Positions 1 through 5,537 of a stretch of 5,537 nucleotides of DNA are shown in pieces (the first letter of the stretch is position 1; every line of letters starts with the position of its first letter). The notes beneath the pieces were generated by a model. The model worked only from the letters and a program-made list of their open reading frames with translations. It searched no databases and was not told the origin of the DNA. The position numbers and the translations under genes were made by a program. Source of the stretch: Gammaproteobacteria bacterium TMED92 (GTDB taxonomy: Bacteria; Pseudomonadota; Gammaproteobacteria; Pseudomonadales; Azotimanducaceae); NCBI GenBank assembly GCA_002170355.2, contig NHET02000002.1:34171-39707 (forward strand), read 5' to 3'.

Positions 1-249
1 CTTATCGCAGCTGGCATCAATGCGTTTTTGTTTCGGGCGAAAATGCAAGCGTCCAGCGGCACTTGGGACTTAGACCCAAGTCCACCGAAACGGGTCAGGA
101 TGGCTGCCACTGCGTCCTTGGTATTATGGGCGGGTGTTGTTATTACCGGCCGCACGATCGCCTATGACTGGTACGACTGCCACAAAGAACTCCCCTACTT
201 TATGTATTGGGCGGCGGGGTGTGTGGATGAAATGGCTGCCTTGCAGTAA
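1..249 (+). CDS. DUF6644-like integral membrane protein, C-terminal part (5' end outside window)
   Basis: The reading frame is open from the first base and ends at TAA 247-249, giving 82 visible residues; the start lies upstream of the window. Seen: the end of one membrane span (residues 1-11), a basic and proline-rich loop (about 12-34), a second span (about 35-54) ending in GRTIAY, then a 27-residue polar and aromatic tail with two cysteines (C60, C74) that could form a disulfide. The pattern AAG-x-N-A in one span, then a W-containing span ending in GR-x-I-A-Y, matches what I recall of the C-terminal half of DUF6644 proteins, small bacterial membrane proteins of unknown function. The next gene downstream aligns with it over the same two spans, so the two look like paralogues. 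The 22-bp gap to that gene suggests one operon. Family assignment is from memory; the role is unknown. Confidence 0.75.
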   Translation, partial: LIAAGINAFLFRAKMQASSGTWDLDPSPPKRVRMAATASLVLWAGVVITGRTIAYDWYDCHKELPYFMYWAAGCVDEMAALQ

Positions 250-271
250 GACCTGGTAGATGGAGTAGAAC

Positions 272-748
272 ATGGACCTATACCCCTTTTTCGACTGGTT
301 GGATACATCGCTGTTGGCAGACATTTCAAAAGCTTACGGTGGCGTATTTGCAGTAGTACAGATGTTCCACTTGCTCGGGCTGTCAATGCTTGGCGGCATG
401 GTGCTACTGGGAGATTTGCGTTTACTTAACCTGGTAATGAAAGACGTCCCCTCTGAGGTGGTGATTGAAAACACTTATAAGTGGTTCAATGTCGGTTTAG
501 TCATGGTCGTGATAAGCGGCATCTTCATGAGCTCTGCCGTGGCACTCAAGCTTTACTACAACACAATGTTCTGGGCCAAAATGTCCAGCCTTGCCGCTGG
601 CCTATTCTTCGTCTACGCCATTCGCCGTCCGCTGTTGCGGTTCGATCACGACACCATTCGGCCAATGACTCTGCGCCTAATCGCCATCACCTCAATACTC
701 ATATGGTTCACCGTGGCGGCGTCTGGCCGCTGGATTGGATTTTCCTAA
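272..748 (+). CDS. DUF6644-like four-span membrane protein
   Basis: A complete 158-residue protein. The ATG is preceded by GGAG at 262-265 with a 6-nt spacer, a convincing ribosome site. Four membrane spans are visible: about residues 24-47, 73-92, 101-117 and 133-150. Span 1 carries a buried histidine (H33, in QMFHLLGL) and ends in GDLRLL (D48, R50); span 3 begins with FWAKM; the protein ends at GRWIGFS just after span 4. The histidine in span 1 followed by G-x-x-x-L-x-D-L-R-L-L is the pattern I associate with DUF6644, a family without an established function. A metal or heme role for H33 is only speculation. It is shorter at the C terminus than its upstream paralogue, lacking the cysteine tail. 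It sits between that paralogue (22-bp gap) and a membrane microprotein (10-bp gap), so the three probably share one transcript. Confidence 0.85.
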   Translation: MDLYPFFDWLDTSLLADISKAYGGVFAVVQMFHLLGLSMLGGMVLLGDLRLLNLVMKDVPSEVVIENTYKWFNVGLVMVVISGIFMSSAVALKLYYNTMFWAKMSSLAAGLFFVYAIRRPLLRFDHDTIRPMTLRLIAITSILIWFTVAASGRWIGFS

Positions 749-758
749 GGCCCACCCC

Positions 759-887
759 ATGAAAAACAGAGACATTTTAGAACGCGCGGCCATCGGTTTT
801 GCCGTCATTACACTGGTTGGTCTGGCGTGGTTCTGGTCCGTGCAAGTAGGCTGGGTAATCGAAACCCTAGAGATGGCCTACGGTTAA
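759..887 (+). CDS. 42-residue single-span membrane microprotein
   Basis: A short frame from ATG 759-761 to TAA 885-887 encodes 42 residues. It has a charged N terminus (MKNRDILER), one hydrophobic span of about residues 10-28 rich in V, L, W and F, and a short acidic C-terminal tail ending in EMAYG. Support for a real gene: it begins 10 bp after the preceding stop, a weak AAGG (747-750) lies 8 nt before the ATG, and the basic-span-acidic layout is that of a small membrane protein. It resembles the small partner subunits that often accompany integral membrane complexes, but I do not recognise a family. With so short a frame, chance cannot be excluded; conservation next to DUF6644 genes would settle it. 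Confidence 0.55.
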   Translation: MKNRDILERAAIGFAVITLVGLAWFWSVQVGWVIETLEMAYG

Positions 888-919
888 GCCAGTACAGCAT
901 TAAGCACCTTATCGCCGCT

Positions 920-946
920 GCAAGCTGTATACTTTTAGCTGCTTTT
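920..946 (+). terminator. Weak hairpin with TTTT, possible terminator of the DUF6644 operon
   Basis: GC-(A)-AGCT (920-926) can pair with AGCTGC (937-942), giving six base pairs with one bulged A and a 10-nt loop, followed directly by TTTT (943-946). It lies in the 79-bp gap between the microprotein and the symporter, where a terminator would be expected. The stem is short and bulged, so this is only a candidate. Confidence 0.2.
928..933 (+). promoter_or_regulatory. Possible -10 box (TATACT) for the symporter operon
   Basis: TATACT matches the sigma-70 -10 consensus at five of six positions and ends 33 nt before the TTG start of the symporter, a reasonable distance. No good -35 box is seen 16-18 bp upstream. 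The site lies inside the loop of the weak hairpin at 920-946, so both cannot be trusted equally. Confidence 0.22.
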
Positions 947-955
947 CGCGGGGCT

Positions 956-960
956 GGGGA
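956..960 (+). promoter_or_regulatory. Ribosome binding site GGGGA that supports the TTG start of the symporter
   Basis: GGGGA at 956-960 stands 6 nt before TTG 967-969. The first in-frame ATG of this gene is codon 108, deep inside the conserved transporter core, so the TTG with this site is the best supported start. Confidence 0.6.
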
Positions 961-966
961 GTCGTC

Positions 967-2430
967 TTGCACACACTAGATCTTGTGGTCATCGCCGGCT
1001 ACGTCTTGCTTATAATATTTGTTGGGTTACGGTTCGCAGGGCGCGTTAAGAACGCACACGACTTTTTTCTCGCAGGACGATCGCTCACTTGGTGGGTTAT
1101 CGGCTTATCGATTATTGGCTCGAATATCGACACCAATAGTTATGTCGGCGCGTCGGGGAATGCCTACACCATTGGCTTAGCCCAGGCCAACTTCGAATGG
1201 ATTGGCGCCATCCCCGCCATGATTATAGCGTCGCTCATCTTCATACCACTGTACTGGCGCGCCGGCGTGTATTCGATTCCAGAATACATGGGCTTACGCT
1301 ACAACCAAGCGGTGCGTGTTGTTACCGCTCTCATTACCAGCGTGTTCGCGGTCTTTGCTATGGGCGTCGCTATGTGGGCATTGGCGCTGGTCCTGGAGAC
1401 CTATCTCGGCTGGCCAATCTGGCTGAGCATTCTCATCTCTGGCACTGTCGTTGGTTTGTATTCCATCACCGGCGGGCTTGCCGCTGTGGCCTTTACCGAT
1501 GCTTTGCAGGTGAGCATCATGTTTTTCTGCGGCATCGCAATCGTTGCATTGGGTATTACTGAGCTCGGCGGTTTTAGTGAATTCAGTTCCACACTGACCC
1601 GCGACAACCCGGATCATCTTTCCGTGTACTTGCCCGCCGACCACCCCCAATCACCCTGGCCCGGTGTAATTCTTGGTTTGGGTATCGTGCTGTCCCCGGC
1701 CTATTGGATAGCCAGCCAATCGATTCTGCAACGCAGCCTTGGCGCCAAAAGCCAGTGGGACGCCAGCGCCTCCATGATGTTTGCCGCATTTGCGAAAACC
1801 TTTGTGCCGTTGTTAATTATTTTTCCTGGTCTATTAGCGTTAGTCATGCAAGCACCAATCGACGACAGCGACAAAGCTCTACCTTGGATCATTAAGAACG
1901 TGCTGCCTCCGGGATTGTCTGGGCTCATGTTTGTCGCCGTTATTGCAGCACTGCAGTCCTCTATCGACTCCAGTATTAACTCTACCTCGCTGATGATTAC
2001 CCGAGACATAAGGCATGTGCTGTTGAAGCAACATGACCCGGCTCAAGACTTAGTTATTGGCCGCTGGATTTCTTTAATCCTGCTACTCGCCGCTATGCTA
2101 ATTGCACCGTTCATTAGCGATCTGGGGGGCATTTTCGTTTTCTTACAAACAGGCTTGTCGTTGTTCCAAGGACCGATGCTGGCGCTGCTACTACTCGGCG
2201 CGCTGAGCCAGCGCGCGACCCCGAGCGCGGGACTTTGGACACTCATATCAGGAGTTGGGTTAGCCGCGGCGCTCCAATTTACCGATCTCAACTTCTACTA
2301 CATCGCATTCATCAGTTTTTGTTATTCGATGCTTGCGATCTGGTCAATAAGCGCGTTTACCAAAGGGCTATCCGCTGACCAATTAGCCACACTCACCTAT
2401 CGCCCATTCGCCCGAGAGAGCAACTCATGA
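967..2430 (+). CDS. Sodium:solute symporter (SSS/SLC5 family)
   Basis: A 487-residue inner-membrane transporter, full length for the family, starting at TTG. It should couple uptake of a small organic solute to sodium entry. Seen: an N-terminal span, then FFLAGRSL (33-40), the unwound first core helix with GSNIDTNSYVG (51-61), FEW (76-78), the SSS signature region TGGLAAVAFTDALQ (168-181), ILQR (253-256), and ALQSSIDSSINST (328-340). Aligned from memory with Vibrio vSGLT, the Na2 sodium site is kept (I54, A328, S331, S332 for I65, A361, S364, S365). Of the sugar ligands, E77 and K277 match E88 and K294, but Q69 is replaced by S58 and N260 by S250. Sodium coupling is therefore likely, while a hexose substrate is doubtful; the true substrate cannot be read from the sequence. 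The gene overlaps the next, a small membrane protein, by four bases. Confidence 0.93.
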   Translation: MHTLDLVVIAGYVLLIIFVGLRFAGRVKNAHDFFLAGRSLTWWVIGLSIIGSNIDTNSYVGASGNAYTIGLAQANFEWIGAIPAMIIASLIFIPLYWRAGVYSIPEYMGLRYNQAVRVVTALITSVFAVFAMGVAMWALALVLETYLGWPIWLSILISGTVVGLYSITGGLAAVAFTDALQVSIMFFCGIAIVALGITELGGFSEFSSTLTRDNPDHLSVYLPADHPQSPWPGVILGLGIVLSPAYWIASQSILQRSLGAKSQWDASASMMFAAFAKTFVPLLIIFPGLLALVMQAPIDDSDKALPWIIKNVLPPGLSGLMFVAVIAALQSSIDSSINSTSLMITRDIRHVLLKQHDPAQDLVIGRWISLILLLAAMLIAPFISDLGGIFVFLQTGLSLFQGPMLALLLLGALSQRATPSAGLWTLISGVGLAAALQFTDLNFYYIAFISFCYSMLAIWSISAFTKGLSADQLATLTYRPFARESNS

Positions 2431-2630
2431 TCCAGTGGTTTCAGAATATGCCCGCGGAATGGGGCAATTACGTGTCAATGCTGTTGTTTTTGGCGCTCGC
2501 CCTGTTTGTTTGGCAGATTCCGCTGAGCAAAATCGCTGCGGGGCTTGCAGCGCCCAAAAAGTGGCAAGACATCCGCCTGTGGGCTATGGCGCTGATCGCT
2601 TTACAGCTCGTTATCTACGCTGTTTTCTAA
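2427..2630 (+). CDS. 67-residue two-span membrane protein coupled to the symporter
   Basis: The ATG shares the sequence ATGA (2427-2430) with the symporter stop codon, the classic arrangement for translational coupling; a purine-rich GAGAGAG-like stretch lies just upstream inside the symporter. The protein has a short aromatic N terminus (MIQWF), a first span of about residues 14-33, a central basic and tryptophan-containing loop with PKKW, and a second span of about 51-66 running to the C terminus. I do not recognise a named family. Other SSS transporters are known to be encoded next to small membrane proteins (for example the DUF485 partner of acetate permease ActP, and YhdT beside PanF), so an accessory subunit or stability factor is a reasonable inference from context. 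It is convergent with the transferase gene 18 bp downstream. Confidence 0.8.
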   Translation: MIQWFQNMPAEWGNYVSMLLFLALALFVWQIPLSKIAAGLAAPKKWQDIRLWAMALIALQLVIYAVF

Positions 2631-2658
2631 TGCCGCCGATTCCTGCGGTCAGGCATTA
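2628..2658. terminator. Inverted repeat overlapping both convergent stop codons, possible bidirectional terminator
   Basis: TAATGCC (2628-2634) is a perfect 7-bp inverted match to GGCATTA (2652-2658), and the interior adds CCG (2636-2638) against CGG (2646-2648) with some asymmetry. The left arm contains the TAA of the 67-residue protein; the right arm lies in the last codons of the transferase, next to its TGA at 2649-2651. The position between convergent genes fits a shared terminator, but no T-tract follows on either side, so intrinsic termination would be weak. Confidence 0.35.
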
Positions 2659-3266
2659 GCGTAGCCGGGGCGACCAGCGACCCGCGCATGCCAGGCCCAA
2701 AGATTAGACAACTCCACATCCGGTTTTAAGCTCACCAGCGCCCCCGCGAAATCAATGGCGATCGCTGCCGTTATGTCGGCTATGGAATAACGGTTTCCGG
2801 CGATGTAATCACGTTCGCTAAGCTCTTTGTCCATACGCCGGTAAAAGGCCTTGGTTAAACCATCGCTGCGTTGCTTGGCTGCTTCTATCGGTTCCACTAA
2901 TCCCGCTTTCGCAACTATCGGGCCGTTCACCCAAGACGTGCCAATTTGCGACATCAGCTCCAACTCAATTTGTCTATGCGCCATCTCTATTTGCGCGATT
3001 TCTAATGCATCCTCACCAAATAGGTTAGGCGTTGGTTCTATGGCTTCAAGGTAACGGCAAATCGCAATGGACTCGCCAATACACGTGCCGTCAGCAAGTT
3101 CCAGTACTGGTATCTTGCCGCTCGGATTCTTGCGTAGAAATTCTGGCGTCTTATGCTGCCGCTTAGTCATGTCTATGGTGACATACTCCAAGTCAATGCC
3201 TTTCTCAGCCGCGACTACACGAACCCGCCGCGGGTTGGGCGCGTTAGGAAAATCATACAACCTCAT
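2649..3266 (-). CDS. Glutathione S-transferase, GTT2-like
   Basis: A 205-residue cytosolic protein, typical length for the family. The N-terminal thioredoxin-like domain (about 1-75) opens with RLYDFPNAPNPRRVRV, has the cis-proline glutathione site IPVL (52-55) and the E65-S66 pair that binds the gamma-glutamyl group. The helical C-terminal domain (about 85-205) carries the folding motif NRYSIADI. The NAPNPRR opening resembles the GTT2-like subgroup, in which the usual Tyr, Ser or Cys catalytic residue is not used directly; none is obvious here. It would conjugate or reduce electrophiles with glutathione; the substrate is unknown. Start choice: an ATG at 3287 adds seven residues (MTSRTSR) without a ribosome site, while the ATG at 3266 has AGGA 8 nt upstream and gives the normal family N terminus. 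It is convergent with the symporter pair and divergent from the kinase gene. Confidence 0.92.
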   Translation of the reverse strand: MRLYDFPNAPNPRRVRVVAAEKGIDLEYVTIDMTKRQHKTPEFLRKNPSGKIPVLELADGTCIGESIAICRYLEAIEPTPNLFGEDALEIAQIEMAHRQIELELMSQIGTSWVNGPIVAKAGLVEPIEAAKQRSDGLTKAFYRRMDKELSERDYIAGNRYSIADITAAIAIDFAGALVSLKPDVELSNLWAWHARVAGRPGYANA

Positions 3267-3380
3267 TCTACTGGTCCTGCTCGTCATTTTTTTACTTGTT
3301 GGGCACAGCCTAAGACTATAGCTCGATTGTCTTTGCGCTTAACATCACCGTTCGGGAAAAAACGCATAAACCACAACGCA
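3267..3380. promoter_or_regulatory. Divergent promoter region between the transferase and kinase genes
   Basis: The 114-bp gap separates two divergent genes, so it must hold promoters for both. It is AT-richer than its surroundings, with a T7 run near 3287-3293. For the + strand, weak candidates are TTTACT (3291-3296) and TATAGC (3317-3322), but the spacing of 20 is poor. No strong sigma-70 pair or operator palindrome is visible on either strand, and no clear ribosome site precedes the kinase ATG. Confidence 0.35.
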
Positions 3381-3878
3381 ATGAACTGTATATCTCTTAT
3401 TGGCATGCCTGGCGCGGGCAAAAGCACTATCGGCGTATTGTTGGCAAAATCTTTGGGCTACGACTTCGTCGATACCGACTTACTGATACAAGTTTATGCC
3501 CGACGCACCCTACCAACAATCATTGCCGAGGACGGTTTCATGGCATTGAGAGAAATCGAAGCGACCGTAATCAGCGCGCTGCAATCGAGCAACACAGTGA
3601 TCGCCACCGGCGGCAGCGCCGTCTATTCGGCACCGAGTATGAAGCGCCTCGCGCTACTAGGAGAAATCGTTTATCTGCGCGCTCGCCGTGTAACTTTGCA
3701 ACACCGTATTGGCGACTTCCGCGCCAGAGGTATCGCCGCGGCACCCGCCACAACCCTAGATCAGTTGATGGCTGAGCGCACACCGTTGTACGAGCGCTAC
3801 GCTACCCATAGCGTAGACGCAGATCAGCATAGTGAGCGGGTGGTACAAACAGTTTTGGCGGCCCTGCATAAAATCTAG
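3381..3878 (+). CDS. Shikimate-kinase-like P-loop kinase
   Basis: A 165-residue cytosolic kinase, about the size of AroK. Shikimate kinase phosphorylates shikimate with ATP in aromatic amino-acid synthesis. Seen: Walker A GMPGAGKST (8-16), DTD (31-33), R57 in ALREIE, the GG of IATGGSA (77-78), a lid region with R116, and ERTPLYERYA with R133. These align with D34, R58, G79-G80, R117 and R136 of the characterised enzyme, so the shikimate-binding residues appear kept. Odd points: the third glycine of GGG is S79, and the lid reads RGIA where classical enzymes have RPLL. These changes mark a divergent subgroup whose substrate may or may not be shikimate. The open frame extends upstream to 3153, but that stretch lies opposite the transferase; ATG 3381 gives the normal N terminus, though it lacks a clear ribosome site. 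No other aromatic-pathway gene (such as aroB) is nearby. Confidence 0.85.
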   Translation: MNCISLIGMPGAGKSTIGVLLAKSLGYDFVDTDLLIQVYARRTLPTIIAEDGFMALREIEATVISALQSSNTVIATGGSAVYSAPSMKRLALLGEIVYLRARRVTLQHRIGDFRARGIAAAPATTLDQLMAERTPLYERYATHSVDADQHSERVVQTVLAALHKI

Positions 3879-3895
3879 CCAAAGACTACGCCCTG

Positions 3896-3911
3896 GCTTG
3901 CTATACCAAGC
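3896..3911 (+). terminator. Short hairpin after the kinase gene, weak terminator candidate
   Basis: GCTTG (3896-3900) and CAAGC (3907-3911) form a 5-bp stem with a 6-nt loop, 18 nt after the kinase stop codon. The nearest T-run (3927-3931) is too far for a typical intrinsic terminator. The rest of the 97-bp gap contains a GATAAT (3912-3917) and a TATCAT (3936-3941) that resemble -10 boxes for the next gene, but neither has a good -35 partner. Confidence 0.2.
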
Positions 3912-3960
3912 GATAATTCCATGCGATTTTTGGGGTATCATCCCCGAGCTACCGATTAAT

Positions 3961-3970
3961 GAGGGGGGAG
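3961..3970 (+). promoter_or_regulatory. Strong purine-rich ribosome binding site of the DUF3604 lipoprotein gene
   Basis: GAGGGGGGAG ends 5 nt before ATG 3976. It is the strongest Shine-Dalgarno-like site in the window and fixes the start, which also yields a proper lipoprotein signal peptide. Confidence 0.7.
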
Positions 3971-3975
3971 AGACC

Positions 3976-5537
3976 ATGACTAATCGTAATCTAAGGCAAG
4001 TTCGGGCTGCAATTTTTTGCAGCGGTCTGCTACTGCTAGGCGCCTGCGCACCTGAACCAATCAGCCCAGAAAACACTGGCGCGGAGGGGAATCAGAACAA
4101 CGAGGAAGTTCAGCCGCGCTTTGGCGGTGCCACCTTGGACATGCCAGCGGACATCATTATTGGTAACGCAGTTGCCAATGCCAACCGCAATGCTTACTTC
4201 GGCGATTTGCATGTGCATACAGACTATTCTTTCGACGCCTACGCCTTCGGCACTGTAGCCACTCCTTACGATGCTTATCGTTACGCGCAAGGCGAACCAC
4301 TAAAACACGCCAGCGGCTTTACCGTAAAATTAAATAAACCGTTAGATTTTTACGCCGTTACTGATCATGCGATGTTTCTTGGCGCCGTTAAAGCTGCCGC
4401 GGATACACGCACTGAGTTTTCGCGGCAACCGCATGTGCAAGGATTGCACAACATCAATTCTCCAGACAACGCCAACATTGAAAGCACGCCTCAGCGTGTC
4501 AATGCGTTCACCACGTTTCTACCGGACACCTTAGCGAAGATAAGCGACGGCTCGCTCGACCAAAGTGTCATAAACAGCATTGCTCAAAGCGCTTGGGCGG
4601 ACATCGTGAGAGCGGCAGAAAAACACAATAAACCTGGTAAATTTACAACCTTTGTCGCGTACGAATACACTTCGTCAACGGACGCTCGCGGCAATCTACA
4701 TCGTAATGTTATTTTCCGCGACGCCGACAAATTACCCTCTATGCCGTTCTCGCGCTTCCATAGTCAAAACCCAGAAGGATTGTGGGATTGGATGGACGGG
4801 TTGCGTGAACAAGGCATTGAGAGCCTGGCGATCCCACACAATTCTAACGGTTCCAATGGCGCCATGTTCGAGATGGTAGATTGGGCCGATAAGCCAATCG
4901 ACAACGCCTACGCCGAACAGCGTTTGCGCAACGAGCCATTGGTTGAATTGACCCAAGTGAAAGGCACATCCGAGACCCACCCCACCCTGTCAGATAACGA
5001 CGAGTGGGCAGACTTTGAAATTATGCCGTATCGCGTTGCGACCGTGCTTTACAGCGAACCCAAGGGCTCTTATGCGCGAGACGCGCTTTTGAACGGCCTA
5101 AAACTAGCAGACGCAGGCATTGCCAACGCTTACAAGTTTGGCTTCGTCGCTGCCTCAGATACGCATAACGCCGCGGCATCACTAGACGAAGACAGCTACT
5201 TTTCGAAAGTCGGCATTTTGGACGCGAATGGATCGCGTCGCGGTTCCGTGCCGCTAACACCAGGGGATGCGGAGGTCATAAAGGCCGCAGGTCGCGTCGA
5301 AGTGAAGACCATCAACGACCGCGAGTACGCCACCGGCGCTTACGAAACTTGGGGAGCTTCTGGGCTGACGGGGGTGTGGGCCGAGGAAAACAGTCGTGAG
5401 GCAATCTATAAAGCGTTTCGGCGTAAAGAAACATTCGCCACTTCTGGACCGCGCATGAAAGTACGTTTGTTTGCTGGATACACTATGGACGCGAGCATGC
5501 TTGAAGATGCGGATGGTCTGACGCGCGCATATCAGCA
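3976..5537 (+). CDS. DUF3604-family lipoprotein with PHP-like metal motifs (3' end outside window)
   Basis: The frame is open from ATG 3976 to the window end, giving 520 residues without a stop; family members are, as I recall, somewhat over 600 residues, so about the last fifth is missing. Residues 1-24 are a lipoprotein signal: basic N-region (R4, R7, R10), hydrophobic core, and lipobox LGAC with C24 as the lipidated residue. Ala at +2 fits sorting to the outer membrane. A low-complexity Asn/Glu linker (about 32-46) follows. The main domain shows GDLHVHTDYS (H79, H81), TDH (D130, H131), IPHNSNG (H288) and ASDTHN (D395, H397), a His/Asp series typical of metal-dependent hydrolases of the PHP superfamily, to which DUF3604 is related. 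A periplasmic or surface metal-dependent phosphoesterase or other hydrolase is inferred; the substrate is unknown. The gene follows the kinase by 97 bp and is probably transcribed separately. Confidence 0.9.
   Translation, partial: MTNRNLRQVRAAIFCSGLLLLGACAPEPISPENTGAEGNQNNEEVQPRFGGATLDMPADIIIGNAVANANRNAYFGDLHVHTDYSFDAYAFGTVATPYDAYRYAQGEPLKHASGFTVKLNKPLDFYAVTDHAMFLGAVKAAADTRTEFSRQPHVQGLHNINSPDNANIESTPQRVNAFTTFLPDTLAKISDGSLDQSVINSIAQSAWADIVRAAEKHNKPGKFTTFVAYEYTSSTDARGNLHRNVIFRDADKLPSMPFSRFHSQNPEGLWDWMDGLREQGIESLAIPHNSNGSNGAMFEMVDWADKPIDNAYAEQRLRNEPLVELTQVKGTSETHPTLSDNDEWADFEIMPYRVATVLYSEPKGSYARDALLNGLKLADAGIANAYKFGFVAASDTHNAAASLDEDSYFSKVGILDANGSRRGSVPLTPGDAEVIKAAGRVEVKTINDREYATGAYETWGASGLTGVWAEENSREAIYKAFRRKETFATSGPRMKVRLFAGYTMDASMLEDADGLTRAYQ

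Noticed and set aside
924..946. Direct repeat of AGCTG followed by short T-runs in the gap before the symporter
   Set aside because: The repeat units are only five bases and overlap the weak hairpin; they give no convincing binding-site pattern.
1197..1562. 121-codon open frame on the + strand in another frame of the symporter gene
   Set aside because: Its Arg, His and Cys-rich composition is that of a frame-shifted transporter sequence, and the symporter frame is continuous with conserved motifs across it.
3267..3287. Seven-residue longer N terminus of the glutathione transferase (ATG at 3287)
   Set aside because: No ribosome site precedes it, and family members begin directly at M-x-L-Y-D-F; the ATG at 3266 has AGGA at a good distance. 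It remains possible.
3153..3380. In-frame upstream extension of the kinase gene by 76 codons
   Set aside because: It lies mostly opposite the transferase coding region, has no family similarity, and would place the Walker A motif near residue 84 instead of near residue 8 as in shikimate kinases.
3932..3945. GGGG-TATCAT-CCCC inverted repeat before the DUF3604 gene as an operator or terminator
   Set aside because: Only four base pairs with a six-base loop and no T-tract; it is too small to tell from chance.
4036..4290. 84-codon open frame on the - strand inside the DUF3604 gene
   Set aside because: It is antisense to the well-supported lipoprotein frame and has no recognisable domain; similar shadow frames at 3756-4076, 4732-4980 and 5021-5260 were dropped for the same reason.

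Overview
The window reads as an ordinary chromosomal stretch of a free-living, probably marine, gammaproteobacterium. This is inferred from moderate GC content, protein style, recognisable Shine-Dalgarno sites and an outer-membrane-type lipoprotein; no marker gene fixes the taxon. I see no phage or insertion-sequence genes, no tRNA or rRNA and no CRISPR array.

Layout. (1) Positions 1-887, + strand: the 3' end of one DUF6644-like integral membrane protein gene, a complete second DUF6644-like gene, and a 42-residue single-span membrane microprotein, closely spaced like an operon. The two DUF6644-like proteins align with each other over their last two membrane spans, so they look like tandem paralogues. 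(2) Positions 967-2630, + strand: a sodium:solute symporter (SSS/SLC5 family, TTG start) translationally coupled through an ATGA overlap to a 67-residue two-span membrane protein, which may be a small accessory subunit. (3) Positions 2649-3266, - strand: a GTT2-like glutathione S-transferase, convergent with the symporter pair; an imperfect hairpin overlaps both stop codons. (4) Positions 3381-3878, + strand: a shikimate-kinase-like P-loop kinase, divergent from the transferase across a 114-bp gap. (5) Positions 3976-5537, + strand, cut by the window end: a secreted lipoprotein of the DUF3604 family with PHP-like His/Asp metal-site motifs.

How they work together. The symporter and its small partner plausibly form one transport unit. 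The DUF6644-like pair plus microprotein may form a membrane complex of unknown role. The transferase, kinase and DUF3604 lipoprotein appear to be separate transcription units without an obvious shared pathway. The least understood parts are the DUF6644/microprotein cluster, the small partner of the symporter, and the DUF3604 lipoprotein. I found nothing that clearly marks a new defence, mobile or RNA-based system.
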